Positions 26,869 to 37,305 of a stretch of DNA of 64,000 nucleotides are shown one piece after another. Source of the stretch: Prolixibacteraceae bacterium. Its GTDB lineage: Bacteria; Bacteroidota; Bacteroidia; Bacteroidales; Prolixibacteraceae. Numbering within the stretch: position 1 is the stretch's first letter; every line of letters starts with the position of its first letter. Both the position numbers and the translations under genes were made by a program. A model generated the notes under the pieces. It saw nothing but the letters and a program-made list of their open reading frames with translations, searched no databases and was not told where the DNA came from. The DNA lies in NCBI GenBank assembly GCA_019459485.1, contig JAIBEZ010000011.1, forward strand, positions 87,588 through 151,587, read 5' to 3'.

Positions 26869-29800
26869 TTGACAATGAAGTTTTTCCTATTGGCTTTTTG
26901 CCTGACTTTCCCTTTTTTATTTTCGACAGCTCAACCATTCCGTATCAATGAAGTCATGAGTTCCAACGGAGGGGCGTTGACCGACAGCGATGGCGAAACT
27001 TCCGATTGGATCGAATTTTTTAATGCAGGTACTACTTCCGTCAACCTGAAAGATTTTGGTTTATCGGATAAAAAAGATCAGCCGTTTCTGTGGCTTTTCC
27101 CCGACTTTACAGTTAATCCGGGCGAATATCTGATTGTTTTTGCTTCGGATAAAGACCGCCGTGAATTGCCGGTAAACTGGAACACAATTGTATCTCAGGG
27201 TGATGATTGGAAATACCTGGTTCCGACAACAGAGCCGACAAGCAATTGGCGATTGGCCGGTTTCGCTGATACTAGCTGGAAAACCGGTAAAAGTGGTTTT
27301 GGGCAGGGCGATAACGACGATGCAACGGTGCTGGCAGTTCCAAGATCTATCTTTCTGCGAAAAAAAATAAACATCACCAATGCGGCGTCTGTAAGGCAAC
27401 TGGTGTTGCACATGGATTACGATGATGGTTTTGTTGCTTACCTGAACGGAGTGGAAATTGCCCGTGAACAAATGTTGGGAAAAGGTGCGTTGCCACGATT
27501 CGACGAAACCGCCTCTGGTCAGCACGAGGCGTTGATGTATCAAAATCAGTTACCCGAAAAGTTCATGATCAGCAATTTTGCAGGTGTTCTGAAATCCGGA
27601 GAAAATATACTTGCCATTCAGGTACACAATGTGAATACCACTTCTTCCGATTTGTCGGCTATTCCGTTTTTGTCGGTTGAAACCATCGAAAAACCTGCAA
27701 ATCCGCGGGTTGTTGAACTTTTAAACCTCGGAAAAAATGAACTTCATACCAATTTCAAGATAAGCGCTGACGGAGAATCTCTTTACCTGACAAATCCTTC
27801 GGGCACTTTGGCCGATAGTGTCAGGATTGGCGCTTTACAAACGAATTATTCTTATGGCCGTACTTTAAACGATCCAACCGTTTGGGCGGCTTTCGACACA
27901 TCCACGCCGGGTCTGGAAAATTCAGGAGATGGGGTTTCAGGAGAAGATCCGGGAAAACCGGTTTTCAGTTTGCCGGGCGGTATTTATTCAGACGCGATGA
28001 AAATCGTTTTGACTGCTCCCACAAAAAGTGACACGATTTATTACACGACCGATGGTTCCGTTCCAACCCGATCGTCATTGAAAGTTGTTCGCGAAATTGA
28101 CATTACAGGCTCCAGAGTTGTCAGGGCACGGATTTTAAAAGCAGGCATGTTGCCGGGCGAAACAGTTACCAATTCGTACATTATTTACGGAAACAGAAAG
28201 ATGCCGGTCGTTTCGATATCAATGAATCCTGCCGATTTGTGGGACTATAATACCGGAATTTATGTGGATGGTCCAAATATTCAGGTTAAAGAGCCACATT
28301 ACGGGGCAAATTACTGGATGGATTGGGAAAAGGCTGCTCATTTTGAACTGATGGAGACGACCGGAAACAAGGTGATCGACGTGGATGCAGGTGTAAAGAT
28401 TACTGGCAATTATTCGAGGATGAATGCTCAAAAGTCGATGGCTTTCTTTTGCCGCAAAGCTTACGGTTCGGATGAGATGAAATACAAGATTTTTCAGGAA
28501 AGGCCTTTTGACGAGTTTAAAAACCTAGTTCTTCGTAACTCCGGAAACGATTGGAACAACACGATGTTCCGCGATGGCTTGATGACCGGGCTCACACTCG
28601 GTTTGGATATTGACCAGCAGGCATTTCGCCCTGCAACCATTTTCCTGAATGCCGAATATTGGGGGATTCTGAACATGCGCGAAAAAGTGAACGAGCATTT
28701 TATTGCAGCCAATCACGATGTGGATGCGGATGAGGTGATATTGATGGAAAACAATGGTATAGCGATAAATGGCAGTCCCGATGATTGGTTGAACCTATAT
28801 TCGTTTATTGGCAGTAATAATTTAAGCTTGCAGGCGAATTACGATCAGGTGGTTTCGAGAATTGAGCTTGGCAATTACATTGATTATACCGCCGCCCAGA
28901 TTTTTTATGCAAATCACGACTGGCCCGGAAATAACATCAAATACTGGAAAGCCACTGCTCCCGAAAGCCGCTGGCGCTGGATCATGTTCGACACCGATTT
29001 TGGTATGGGCATCTGGAACAGGCCTGCCAGCCAAAACTCGATCGAAATGGTTACCGCTACAAATGGCACCGAGTGGCATAATTTGCCGTGGTCGACACTG
29101 ATGTTGCGCAAGATGCTCGAAAATACAGGGTTCCGAAATCAGTTTGTAAACCGTTTTGCCGATTTGATGAATTCAACATTCTTGCCAGAGCGGGTAAACA
29201 AGGCCATTGATCAGAAAATGGACGACATCACTGACGAAATTGAGAGTCATTTGTACCGGTGGAACGGCGGATTAAGAAATGACTGGATTTGGAACGTTCA
29301 GATGATGAAAACTTTTGCAACCGACCGACCATATTATATGTTTACCCATCTTCAGCAGAAGTTCAAGTTTCAAATTCCTCAGCGAATTACAGTACTTGCT
29401 GATTCTTTGGCCGGTTCAGTTCAGTTAAATTCATTAAAGCTGACCAAATTCCCATGGAACGGCTCTTATTTTCAGGAGGTTCCGGTTACGCTTACAGCCA
29501 TGCCAAAAGCCGGGTTCCGGTTTCTGAAATGGGAAGGTGTTACAAGTAACAGCAGTTCAGTTACCATTAGCCTCGCTCCAAAGGCTCAGATGAAAATAAC
29601 GGCGGTATTCGAAAGCGATGGCAGTCATTACGAAAATATTGTGATCAACGAAATCAGCTTTAACAACAATGCAACTACTGATCCCGGCGACTGGATAGAA
29701 CTGGTAAACAAAGGACAATTTGACATCGACATTTCAGGTTGGAAACTGACAGATTCGGATCCGGACCATCAATTTATTTTCGCCGCCAATACCATACTCA

Positions 29801-30426
29801 AAGCCAACGGATACCTGGTGATTGCCAACGATCTGGAAAAGTTTAAAGCTGTTTTCGGAAGCATTGTAAACCTGCACGAACCGTTTGCCTTTAATTTTGG
29901 ATTGTCGAACACTGTCGATGCCGTTAAATTGTATTCAGGAACCGGCCAGCTGATTGATGAGGTAAACTATTGGAATTCCTATCCGTGGCAAACATACACT
30001 TTTGACGAACTTTGGTCGCTCGAACTTACGAACCCAACAAAGGACAATAACTCCGGAATAAACTGGTTACTGTCGGAGCGAAACGGAACTCCCGGATTAC
30101 GCAATCCGTTTTACATTATTGATGCAATTGAAGATTTACATGTGGCGCAGAATGCAACTGAATTGTTGCAGAATTACCCGAACCCTTTCAGTGAAGGAAC
30201 TTACATCGAATTTAAACTCGACCAGCCCGGGAAATACCAGGTTTCAATACTCGATGTGAATGGCCGCACGCTCCGTGTTTTGAGCGGCGACAATCCGTTT
30301 TCAACCGTTCATACCATTTATTGGGATGGCAACGACAACTCCGGAAAACCGGTTGCATCGGGCGTCTATTTTTACCGCCTCGAATCCAACGGCTTCAGCG
30401 AAATGAAACGAATGGTAAAGATGTAG
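26869..30426 (+). CDS. secreted CotH-family protein with lamin-tail domains and T9SS sorting signal
   Basis: An 1185-residue surface protein. Signal peptide ~1-21, then a lamin-tail domain (INEVMSSNGGALTDSDGE, SDWIEFFN). A chitobiase-like beta module (YYTTDGSVPT, ~390-400) leads into a CotH spore-coat kinase-like domain (~445-800) with LRNSGNDWNNTMFRDG and YWGILNMREKVNEHFI. A repeat-like beta domain, a second lamin-tail domain (INEISFNNNATTDPGDWIEL) and a FlgD-like T9SS sorting domain (LLQNYPNPFSEGTYIEF ... GVYFYRLES) follow. CotH domains can be secreted protein kinases; activity here is untested. Probably displayed at the cell surface. Confidence 0.9.
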   Translation: MTMKFFLLAFCLTFPFLFSTAQPFRINEVMSSNGGALTDSDGETSDWIEFFNAGTTSVNLKDFGLSDKKDQPFLWLFPDFTVNPGEYLIVFASDKDRRELPVNWNTIVSQGDDWKYLVPTTEPTSNWRLAGFADTSWKTGKSGFGQGDNDDATVLAVPRSIFLRKKINITNAASVRQLVLHMDYDDGFVAYLNGVEIAREQMLGKGALPRFDETASGQHEALMYQNQLPEKFMISNFAGVLKSGENILAIQVHNVNTTSSDLSAIPFLSVETIEKPANPRVVELLNLGKNELHTNFKISADGESLYLTNPSGTLADSVRIGALQTNYSYGRTLNDPTVWAAFDTSTPGLENSGDGVSGEDPGKPVFSLPGGIYSDAMKIVLTAPTKSDTIYYTTDGSVPTRSSLKVVREIDITGSRVVRARILKAGMLPGETVTNSYIIYGNRKMPVVSISMNPADLWDYNTGIYVDGPNIQVKEPHYGANYWMDWEKAAHFELMETTGNKVIDVDAGVKITGNYSRMNAQKSMAFFCRKAYGSDEMKYKIFQERPFDEFKNLVLRNSGNDWNNTMFRDGLMTGLTLGLDIDQQAFRPATIFLNAEYWGILNMREKVNEHFIAANHDVDADEVILMENNGIAINGSPDDWLNLYSFIGSNNLSLQANYDQVVSRIELGNYIDYTAAQIFYANHDWPGNNIKYWKATAPESRWRWIMFDTDFGMGIWNRPASQNSIEMVTATNGTEWHNLPWSTLMLRKMLENTGFRNQFVNRFADLMNSTFLPERVNKAIDQKMDDITDEIESHLYRWNGGLRNDWIWNVQMMKTFATDRPYYMFTHLQQKFKFQIPQRITVLADSLAGSVQLNSLKLTKFPWNGSYFQEVPVTLTAMPKAGFRFLKWEGVTSNSSSVTISLAPKAQMKITAVFESDGSHYENIVINEISFNNNATTDPGDWIELVNKGQFDIDISGWKLTDSDPDHQFIFAANTILKANGYLVIANDLEKFKAVFGSIVNLHEPFAFNFGLSNTVDAVKLYSGTGQLIDEVNYWNSYPWQTYTFDELWSLELTNPTKDNNSGINWLLSERNGTPGLRNPFYIIDAIEDLHVAQNATELLQNYPNPFSEGTYIEFKLDQPGKYQVSILDVNGRTLRVLSGDNPFSTVHTIYWDGNDNSGKPVASGVYFYRLESNGFSEMKRMVKM

Positions 30427-30498
30427 GTTTTTATTCCTTTTGTGATTCCAATGCAAAAAACCATTATTTTCACTGTTCATTTCTAAATTAAACCAACT

Positions 30499-32022
30499 AT
30501 GAAATTCATTTATCTTTTCTCATTGATCCTATTAATTCATTCAGGGATGGCACAGACAAAGCCAATTGGCATTTTTCAGTTCAACAAAGACATTGGCAAG
30601 CCGAAAATTGCCGGATCGGCCCAGTACGACCCGGCCAGTCAGGTTTATACGCTTAAAGGTGCCGGTTACAATATCTGGTTCGAAAGGGATGAACTGAATT
30701 ATCTCTTCAATAAAATTTCAGGCGACTTTATCCTGACTGCCAATTTCGAATTTGTGGGTGAAGGCACCGATCTGCACCGCAAAATCGGTTGGATGATCAG
30801 GGCTTCGGAGGACGAAAATGCGCCCCATATAACCGCCACCCTACATGGCGATGGATTAACGGTACTTCAGTGGCGCGAATTAAAGGGCGCTTTTATGCGT
30901 GATCCGGAAGATGAGATTTTTTCACCCAAGTCAAATTACCAGATCATCCAGCTCGAAAGAAAAGGGAAGGAAATTACCATGCGGGCTGCCCATATCGGCG
31001 AACCGCTTCAGGTAATTGGTTCGCACGTTCTGGCAAGTTTGCCGGGCGAAGTGCTGGCCGGATTGTTCATTTGTTCGCACAACGAAACGGTGCTGGAAGA
31101 AGCCCGTGTCTGGAATGTCAGGATCGACCAACCGGTGGCTGATAATTACAATACCGATCAGGGATGGCTGGGTTGTCGTCTTGAAACCATGAATGTTTTT
31201 GACGGCAAACGCAAAGTGATTTATGAAAAACCCGGCAGGTTTGAAGCGCCCAACTGGATGCCCGATGGGAAGAAACTCCTTTTCAATATGGACGGATCGT
31301 TGTACAAGATTCCGGTGGAAGGTGGCGAAATTGAAAAACTGAATACCGGTTTTGCCGACCGGAACAACAACGATCATGGAATTTCTTTCGATGGAAAGTT
31401 GCTGGCGATAAGTCATCACCGGCAGGGAATGCCCGGCGGTGGTTCAACCGTTTATGTGCTTCCGCTTGAAGGTGGCACCCCGCAAATGGTTACGGAACAT
31501 ACTCCATCCTACTGGCACGGCTGGAATCCCAACAACAAGGAAGTGGCGTATGTGGCCCAGCGCGACGGAAAAGACATTTACAATATTTACAAGAATTCCA
31601 TCAAGGGCGGTGCAGAAGTTGCGTTGACCGATAATAAAAAGGGTGAACATGTTGATGGCTGCGAATATTCGCCCGACGGCAAATGGATTTATTACAATGG
31701 CAGTCAGTCGGGAACAATGCAAATATGGCGTATGAAAACCGATGGTTCAGCAAAAGAACAGGTTACTTTTGACGAATACAACGACTGGTTTCCGCACATT
31801 TCTCCTGACGGAAAATGGATTGCATTTATCTCATTTCCTGCAGATATTCCGGTAAATGGGCACCCCTCCTACAAACGTGTCATGCTTCGGCTGATGCCTG
31901 CCAACGGAGGCGCGCCCAAAGTGATCGCTTATTTGTATGGTGGTCAGGGTACCATCAATGTTCCGTCGTGGTCGCCCGATAGCAAGTCAATTTCATTTGT
32001 AAGCAATTCCGGAGTGAAATAG
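30499..32022 (+). CDS. secreted TolB-like beta-propeller protein
   Basis: A 507-residue exported protein with signal peptide ~1-18. The N-terminal half resembles a DUF1349-like beta-sandwich (GDFILTANFEFVGEGT, ~75-90, and RKIGWMIRASED). The C-terminal half has PD40/WD40-like propeller strands (NWMPDGKKLLFNMDG, YSPDGKWIYYNGSQSGTMQI, ISPDGKWIAFISF, WSPDSKSISFVSN). Such proteins occur beside carbohydrate-active enzymes and may bind or process sugars. It ends directly after the last propeller strand, so one blade may be incomplete. The DUF1080 gene follows. Confidence 0.87.
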   Translation: MKFIYLFSLILLIHSGMAQTKPIGIFQFNKDIGKPKIAGSAQYDPASQVYTLKGAGYNIWFERDELNYLFNKISGDFILTANFEFVGEGTDLHRKIGWMIRASEDENAPHITATLHGDGLTVLQWRELKGAFMRDPEDEIFSPKSNYQIIQLERKGKEITMRAAHIGEPLQVIGSHVLASLPGEVLAGLFICSHNETVLEEARVWNVRIDQPVADNYNTDQGWLGCRLETMNVFDGKRKVIYEKPGRFEAPNWMPDGKKLLFNMDGSLYKIPVEGGEIEKLNTGFADRNNNDHGISFDGKLLAISHHRQGMPGGGSTVYVLPLEGGTPQMVTEHTPSYWHGWNPNNKEVAYVAQRDGKDIYNIYKNSIKGGAEVALTDNKKGEHVDGCEYSPDGKWIYYNGSQSGTMQIWRMKTDGSAKEQVTFDEYNDWFPHISPDGKWIAFISFPADIPVNGHPSYKRVMLRLMPANGGAPKVIAYLYGGQGTINVPSWSPDSKSISFVSNSGVK

Positions 32023-32171
32023 CTCCTCAGTATAAAAAATATACAACCAATAAATGAATAGCCAATAAAATGAGAAGGTGCCTGGTTTTCAGCCCAGTAT
32101 GGGCGAAATATTTGTAGCCCAGGGCAAACGACGAAGGAGTGTCGCCCTGGGTAAGTATGAACAAAAGAAAA

Positions 32172-32218
32172 CCGTCCGCGCAAAATGATTTTCAAGGAAT
32201 TAGCCTATTTCCGGACGG
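32172..32218. repeat. short interspersed repeat with CCGTCCG/CGGACGG ends, copy A
   Basis: A unit of about 50 bases with CCGTCCG and CGGACGG ends. It is related to 35204-35250 in both ends and much of the interior, including the flanks (AAACCGTCCGCG ... CGGACGGAAT). It lies between the propeller and DUF1080 genes. Confidence 0.6.
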
Positions 32219-32262
32219 AATTGAAATAATGTAGTTTTCATTCAACCAAAAAAAATGTAACG

Positions 32263-33039
32263 ATGAAAAGTATTGTATCAGCATTCCTTCTGGCCTTTGC
32301 CGGATTGACAATTTCAATAAATGCTCCGGCACAAACCGGCGTTGGGGCCAAATGTCCCAAAGGGGCAGTTTTGTATTTTGACGGAACTGCCGAAATGCTT
32401 CACAAAAACTGGGAATACTGGGAAGGTCCAAGGTTTTCGGCTGAAATGCCCATCAAATGGAAAGTTGTGGCTGATCCTGTTGTCGCAGGTTCTGCTGTAA
32501 GCAGCAACGATCCTGCCGCAGCGGGTGGTAAATACGGAGCCGCCGACATTGTCACAAAGCAAAAGTTCCGCGATTTCAGGCTGCATGTCGAGTTTCTTGT
32601 TGCGAACAAAGGTGGCAACAGCGGGGTATATCTTCAGAACAGGTACGAAATTCAGATTCTCGATGGCGATTCAACAGCACACGGTTTGGCAGCAGTCATC
32701 AACGACGCAGCAGCGCCTTATTCGGCCTACAACGGACCCGGAAAATGGAACGCCTACGACATTGTGTTCAGGGCGGCACGTTTTAAAGACGGAAAGCTGT
32801 TCGAAAACCCACTGGTCACCGTCTATTTTAACGGGATAAAGGTTCATAAAAACCAACGGATAAGTCAGGTTTGGGGTGGTCCGAATTCAGGGATTGACGG
32901 TGGAAACGATGGTGGGAAAGGAATTACCGATGCTCCGGGCGGTATCAAATTGCAGGCCGAAGGACATGAAGTGCTTTACCGCAATATCTGGGTAAAGGAA
33001 ATCGACCTGAAAAAACCGGATACGGATGTGAAATTGTAA
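32263..33039 (+). CDS. secreted DUF1080 (3-keto-disaccharide hydrolase-like) protein
   Basis: A 258-residue exported protein with signal peptide ~1-24. It is a concanavalin-like DUF1080 domain throughout, with FRDFRLHVEFLVANKGGNSG, VYLQNRYEIQILDG, PGKWNAYDIVFRAARF and GGIKLQAEGHEVLYRNIWV. Some DUF1080 members hydrolyse 3-keto-glucosides, others only bind. It is the last gene before the leucine operon and probably not part of it, because a separate leader begins 160 bases on. Confidence 0.9.
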   Translation: MKSIVSAFLLAFAGLTISINAPAQTGVGAKCPKGAVLYFDGTAEMLHKNWEYWEGPRFSAEMPIKWKVVADPVVAGSAVSSNDPAAAGGKYGAADIVTKQKFRDFRLHVEFLVANKGGNSGVYLQNRYEIQILDGDSTAHGLAAVINDAAAPYSAYNGPGKWNAYDIVFRAARFKDGKLFENPLVTVYFNGIKVHKNQRISQVWGGPNSGIDGGNDGGKGITDAPGGIKLQAEGHEVLYRNIWVKEIDLKKPDTDVKL

Positions 33040-33201
33040 ACATTTCGCTGGAAATCTTGTTTTTAAATTCTGAATATAAAACGACATACATTTTCTAATT
33101 TAAAGACTGTTTTATCTTTTTATTAGCAATCCGAATAAAAATGTCTGTTTTATTTTCATTTTAAAAAATAATGTTCATATTTGCAGCAAATTAATCAGAA
33201 A

Positions 33202-33270
33202 ATGACACGATTTAATAACATTTCCCTTCTTGGTCTCATCGGTATTCTTCTAATTTGGATGCACGACTGA
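33202..33270 (+). CDS. leader peptide of the leucine operon attenuator
   Basis: A 22-residue open frame; residues 7-18 are Ile or Leu at 9 of 12 positions (ISLLGLIGILLI). Its stop TGA forms the first bases of the antiterminator strand. A ribosome stalled on uncharged Leu/Ile codons leaves that strand free; one reaching the stop covers it. The start ATG follows ATCAGAAA. It is the expected design for a Leu/Ile-sensing attenuator ahead of leuA. Confidence 0.75.
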   Translation: MTRFNNISLLGLIGILLIWMHD

Positions 33271-33339
33271 GAATGGTATGGGTAAAACTATAAAGAGCTT
33301 TTAAAGGCCATTCTCAAATCAGGGGATGGCCTTTTTTCT
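33268..33339 (+). promoter_or_regulatory. transcription attenuator of the leucine operon
   Basis: Two exclusive hairpins. The antiterminator pairs TGAGAATGG (33268-33276) with CCATTCTCA (33310-33318), a perfect 9-bp match. The terminator pairs AAGGCCAT (33306-33313) with ATGGCCTT (33327-33334) and runs into TTTTTT. The two share bases 33310-33313, so only one can form. LeuA starts about 185 bases downstream. Confidence 0.75.
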
Positions 33340-33523
33340 TTATAAACATAGAATATCCAATATTGAATGATCAATATTCAGGAAGAAAGTATAAATAAGG
33401 AATAAGAAACAAGAAATAAAAAAGTTAAAAAAGCTTCCTGCATTTGTCTGGTTAAAACAGCCAGTAGCTAGTAGCCGGAAGCCATTAGCCTGATTAGTAA
33501 TAACAATACAAATATAGAATCAA

Positions 33524-35044
33524 ATGAGCGACAGATTGTACATTTTTGACACGACTTTGCGCGACGGTGAGCAGGTCCCCGGTTGTCAGTTGAACACCGT
33601 CGAAAAGATTGAGGTAGCAAGAGCTTTGGAAGAATTGGGCGTCGATGTGATCGAAGCCGGATTCCCGATTTCGAGCCCTGGCGATTTCAATTCGGTAGTT
33701 GAAATATCAAAGGCGGTTACATGGCCAACCATTTGTGCCCTTACCCGCGCAGTTGAAAAAGACATTGATGTTGCTGCCGAAGCGCTCAAATTTGCAAAAA
33801 AAGGCCGTATCCACACCGGTATCGGAACTTCCTTTTATCACATTCACTACAAGCTGAACTCCAATCCGGATGAGATTATTGAACGTGCCATTGCAGCCGT
33901 AAAATATGCCAAAAAGTATGTGGAGGATGTTGAATTTTATGCTGAAGATGCCGGTCGTACCGAAAATGAATACCTTGCCCGCGTGGTTGAGGCGGTTATC
34001 AAAGCAGGTGCAACGGTGGTAAATATTCCGGACACAACCGGCTACACCATGCCGCACGAATTCGGTGCTAAAATCAAATACCTGATCAACAATGTGCCAA
34101 ACGTTCACAAAGCCATTTTATCGACCCACTGCCACAACGACTTGGGAATGGCCACTGCCAACAGTATTGCCGGAATCATGAACGGTGCACGTCAGGTGGA
34201 GGTTACGATGAACGGAATTGGCGAACGCGCCGGAAATACCTCTTTGGAAGAAGTGGTGATGATCCTGAAAAGCCGCTATGCGATTTTGAACATTGACACG
34301 AACATCAACACCAAGAATATTTACAAAACAAGCCGTTTGGTTTCGAACCTGATGAACATGCCAGTTCAGCCAAACAAAGCCATTGTAGGCCGCAACGCTT
34401 TCGCACATTCCTCCGGAATTCACCAGGACGGCGTGTTGAAGAACCGCGAAAATTACGAAATCATGGATCCTGCTGATGTGGGCATCAACGAATCGAGCAT
34501 TGTGCTGACTGCCCGCAGCGGACGTGCTGCATTGCGCCACCGTCTGGAATTAATGGGTTTCGAACTTGACAAGGAAAAACTGGACGAAGTCTATGAAAAA
34601 TTTCTGAAACTGGCCGACAAGAAAAAAGACGTGAAAGACGACGACGTGGCTGCTTTATTAGGCGATGTAACCCAGAAGGAACGCCGTGTGAAACTTGATT
34701 TCCTTCAGGTGGTAACCGGGAAAGGTTTGGTGCCGATTGCCAATGTCCGCCTGAATATTGCCGGTGAAATTCTGGATGCCACCGCATCAGGAAACGGTCC
34801 GGTGGATGCAGCCCTGAAAGCAGTGAAGAAAATTATTCACCGCAAAGTGGTATTGGAAGAATTCCTGATTCAGGCAATTACCCATGGAAGCGATGATTTG
34901 GGAAAAGTACACATGCAAGTGAAATTTGAGGATAACATTTTTCACGGATTTGGTGCCAATACCGACATCATCACTGCATCGGTAGAAGCCTTCCTGGATG
35001 CAATAAACAAAATTCCGGGAGGAAACAGGGGCAAGAGCGAGTAG
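33524..35044 (+). CDS. leuA: 2-isopropylmalate synthase
   Basis: First enzyme of leucine synthesis: acetyl-CoA plus 2-oxoisovalerate to 2-isopropylmalate. It has 506 residues. The DRE-TIM motif [13 protein letters not shown] is at ~8-20, the metal-binding His motif STHCHNDLG near 203-211, [14 protein letters not shown] near 230, and [15 protein letters not shown] near 290. The C-terminal ~120 residues are the leucine-feedback regulatory domain. First gene of a leu operon in the Bacteroides order leuA-leuC-leuD-leuA2-leuB, controlled by the leader upstream. Confidence 0.95.
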   Translation: MSDRLYIFDTTLRDGEQVPGCQLNTVEKIEVARALEELGVDVIEAGFPISSPGDFNSVVEISKAVTWPTICALTRAVEKDIDVAAEALKFAKKGRIHTGIGTSFYHIHYKLNSNPDEIIERAIAAVKYAKKYVEDVEFYAEDAGRTENEYLARVVEAVIKAGATVVNIPDTTGYTMPHEFGAKIKYLINNVPNVHKAILSTHCHNDLGMATANSIAGIMNGARQVEVTMNGIGERAGNTSLEEVVMILKSRYAILNIDTNINTKNIYKTSRLVSNLMNMPVQPNKAIVGRNAFAHSSGIHQDGVLKNRENYEIMDPADVGINESSIVLTARSGRAALRHRLELMGFELDKEKLDEVYEKFLKLADKKKDVKDDDVAALLGDVTQKERRVKLDFLQVVTGKGLVPIANVRLNIAGEILDATASGNGPVDAALKAVKKIIHRKVVLEEFLIQAITHGSDDLGKVHMQVKFEDNIFHGFGANTDIITASVEAFLDAINKIPGGNRGKSE

Positions 35045-35364
35045 GAGGACAAGTCGCAGTCGCAGTTTTCAGTCGCAGAAAGGTGTAGGGTTAATCATGT
35101 ATGATCAGCCTTTATCTAACAAACGAAAGCTGAAAAGCTCAATATCGAAGCGATCTATCCTTTGCCGTCAGCTTCAGCTGACGGACACGGTAACAACATA
35201 AAACCGTCCGCGAGATAAATTTGATCAAGGTTTATACTTTCTACGGACGGAATGGAAATGGCCTCCATAAATGAGGATATAAAATTTAAAATAATAATAT
35301 CTGCAGCACCTGCTCTCCTCTCCTTTTGGAGAGGGGTTGGGGGTGAGGCTCTTAAAACAATACA
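35045..35364. repeat. repeat-filled leuA-leuC spacer
   Basis: No gene. It holds CCGTCAGCTTCAGCTGACGG (35165-35184), copy B of the CCGTCCG...CGGACGG repeat (35204-35250), and a CTCTCCTTTTGGAGAG-type hairpin with a G-rich tail (about 35318-35348). Each is related to elements elsewhere in the window. The spacer is transcribed within the leu operon unless these act as terminators. Confidence 0.6.
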
Positions 35365-36765
35365 ATGAACGCAAAAACTTTATTCGACAAAATTTGGGAT
35401 GCGCACGTGGTGAAAGAAGTGGAAGGCGGCCCAAGTGTTTTATACATCGACAGGCACCTTATACATGAGGTGACCAGTCCGGTTGCTTTTCTTGGACTCG
35501 AAACACGTGGATTGACAGTGCTTCGTCCGGAGAAAACGATTGCTACACCCGACCACAATGTTCCAACCATCGATCAGCATTTAAGCATTAAAGACGAATT
35601 GTCGCGCCATCAGGTAGAAATGCTGAAGAACAATTGCGCCAAATATGGCATCGTTCACCATGGTTTAGGTAGCGACGGTCACGGTGTGGTGCACATCATC
35701 GGGCCTGAAATGGGGATTACCCAACCTGGAATGACAATCGTTTGCGGCGACAGCCACACTTCAACACACGGCGCATTCGGTGCGATTGCATTTGGAATTG
35801 GTACCAGTGAAGTTGAAATGGTACTGGCCAGTCAGTGCATTATGCAGCCCAAACCAAAGAAAATGTTGATTTCAGTCAACGGCAAACTGAACAAAGGTGT
35901 AACTGCCAAAGACATTGCCCTGTATGTGATCGCACAGATTTCAACTTCCGGGGGAACCGGCCATTTTGTGGAGTTTGCAGGAACGGCCATCGAAAGTTTA
36001 TCGATGGAAGGGCGCATGACACTTTGCAACATGAGCATTGAATGTGGCGCCCGTGGCGGAATGATTGCCCCCGACCAAACGACTTTCGACTATGTGAAAG
36101 GCCGTCAGTTTGCCCCGAAGGGCGAGGATTGGGACAAAGCGCTGGCTTACTGGAAAACCCTGAAATCGGATGCTGATGCGGTATTCGATGCTGAATATGT
36201 ATATGATGCAGCCAACATTGAACCTATGATCACTTTCGGAACCAATCCGGGAATGGGAATGGGAATTTCGCAATACGTTCCCAACAGCGATAAACTGACG
36301 GGAAACGATAAACTTACCTACGAAAAATCACTGAAATACATGGGTTATACTGAAGGCGACAAAATGGTCGGCAAACAAATCGACTATGTTTTCGTTGGAA
36401 GTTGCACCAATGGCAGGATCGAAGATTTTCGCGCTTTTGCGGCATTTGTAAAAGGAAAGAAAAAAGCAGATAATGTGACTGCCTGGATTGTTCCCGGATC
36501 GCGTGCTGTTGAAAAACAAATTATTGCCGAAGGATTGGTCGAAATTCTGAATGAAGCAGGTTTTGAACTGCGTCAGCCAGGATGTTCAGCATGTCTGGCA
36601 ATGAACGACGATAAAATTCCGGAAGGGAAATATTCAGTTTCAACCTCGAACCGCAACTTCGAAGGCCGTCAGGGACCCGGCGCCCGCACACTGCTCGCCA
36701 GTCCGCTAACCGCTGCCGCCGCTGCTGTAACAGGGAGGATTACTGACCCAAGAGAATTCCTTTAG
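35365..36765 (+). CDS. leuC: 3-isopropylmalate dehydratase large subunit
   Basis: Aconitase-family large subunit of 466 residues that isomerises 2- to 3-isopropylmalate with LeuD. The [4Fe-4S] ligands are the Cys of [12 protein letters not shown] and the two Cys of [29 protein letters not shown] and [20 protein letters not shown] are further family signatures. It is full length. Confidence 0.96.
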   Translation: MNAKTLFDKIWDAHVVKEVEGGPSVLYIDRHLIHEVTSPVAFLGLETRGLTVLRPEKTIATPDHNVPTIDQHLSIKDELSRHQVEMLKNNCAKYGIVHHGLGSDGHGVVHIIGPEMGITQPGMTIVCGDSHTSTHGAFGAIAFGIGTSEVEMVLASQCIMQPKPKKMLISVNGKLNKGVTAKDIALYVIAQISTSGGTGHFVEFAGTAIESLSMEGRMTLCNMSIECGARGGMIAPDQTTFDYVKGRQFAPKGEDWDKALAYWKTLKSDADAVFDAEYVYDAANIEPMITFGTNPGMGMGISQYVPNSDKLTGNDKLTYEKSLKYMGYTEGDKMVGKQIDYVFVGSCTNGRIEDFRAFAAFVKGKKKADNVTAWIVPGSRAVEKQIIAEGLVEILNEAGFELRQPGCSACLAMNDDKIPEGKYSVSTSNRNFEGRQGPGARTLLASPLTAAAAAVTGRITDPREFL

Positions 36766-36832
36766 GAATCTTGAATTATGAGTCTCGAATCTTGAATGAA
36801 AAATAGCTAGTAAGCTTTGTTTCTGTTTGCGA

Positions 36833-36873
36833 TCATTCCAGATTCTAATATTCTAACATTCTAATATTCAAAA
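36833..36873 (+). repeat. 41-bp direct repeat, left copy, flanking the four-helix-bundle gene
   Basis: An AT-rich 41-base stretch ending one base before an ATG. It repeats at 37264-37304 with two or three mismatches and contains TTCTAATATTCTAACATTC. The copies bracket exactly one gene, as if the gene and one copy had been inserted ahead of leuD. Confidence 0.75.
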
Positions 36874-36874
36874 C

Positions 36875-37249
36875 ATGTCTGATTTGTCATTGTTTAAAGA
36901 TCAACTAAAAAAGCGGACTAAGAAGTTTGCTCACGATTGTGTTAAGTTTTCTCTAAACCTTCCAAATGATCAACTTGGACGACATATCAGTGGTCAATTA
37001 ATACGATGTTCAACTTCGGTTGCAGCAAATTATAGGGCAACTTGCATTGCACAAACTGTTCCGGTACTGATTAGCAAAATGAGTATCGCGATTGAAGAAG
37101 CTGATGAAAGTGAATTTTGGATTGAATTTGCCCTGGATGAAGGCTTGGCTCCATCTTCGAATGGTTCAGCATTAATGTTCGAAGCACATGAAATTACATC
37201 TATTTTAATAAAATCAAGAATGACATTACAAAACAATTCGCACAAATAA
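36875..37249 (+). CDS. four-helix-bundle protein (23S rRNA intervening-sequence protein family)
   Basis: A 124-residue all-helical protein of the family encoded in 23S rRNA intervening sequences (S23/IVP). Markers are FAHDCVKFSLNLPND and the conserved GRHISGQLIRCSTSVAANYR segment (~45-64), then SKMSIAIEEADESEFWIEF. In Bacteroidetes such genes occur at many loci and their role is unknown. Here it splits leuC from leuD and is flanked by 41-bp direct repeats, so it looks inserted. Confidence 0.9.
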   Translation: MSDLSLFKDQLKKRTKKFAHDCVKFSLNLPNDQLGRHISGQLIRCSTSVAANYRATCIAQTVPVLISKMSIAIEEADESEFWIEFALDEGLAPSSNGSALMFEAHEITSILIKSRMTLQNNSHK

Positions 37250-37263
37250 GCTGGTGCTCATAG

Positions 37264-37304
37264 TCATTCAAGATTCTAATATTCTAACATTCTAATATTT
37301 AAAA
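37264..37304 (+). repeat. 41-bp direct repeat, right copy
   Basis: Right-hand copy of the repeat at 36833-36873; its end abuts the start codon of leuD just as the left copy abuts the four-helix-bundle gene. Confidence 0.75.
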
Positions 37305-37305
37305 A

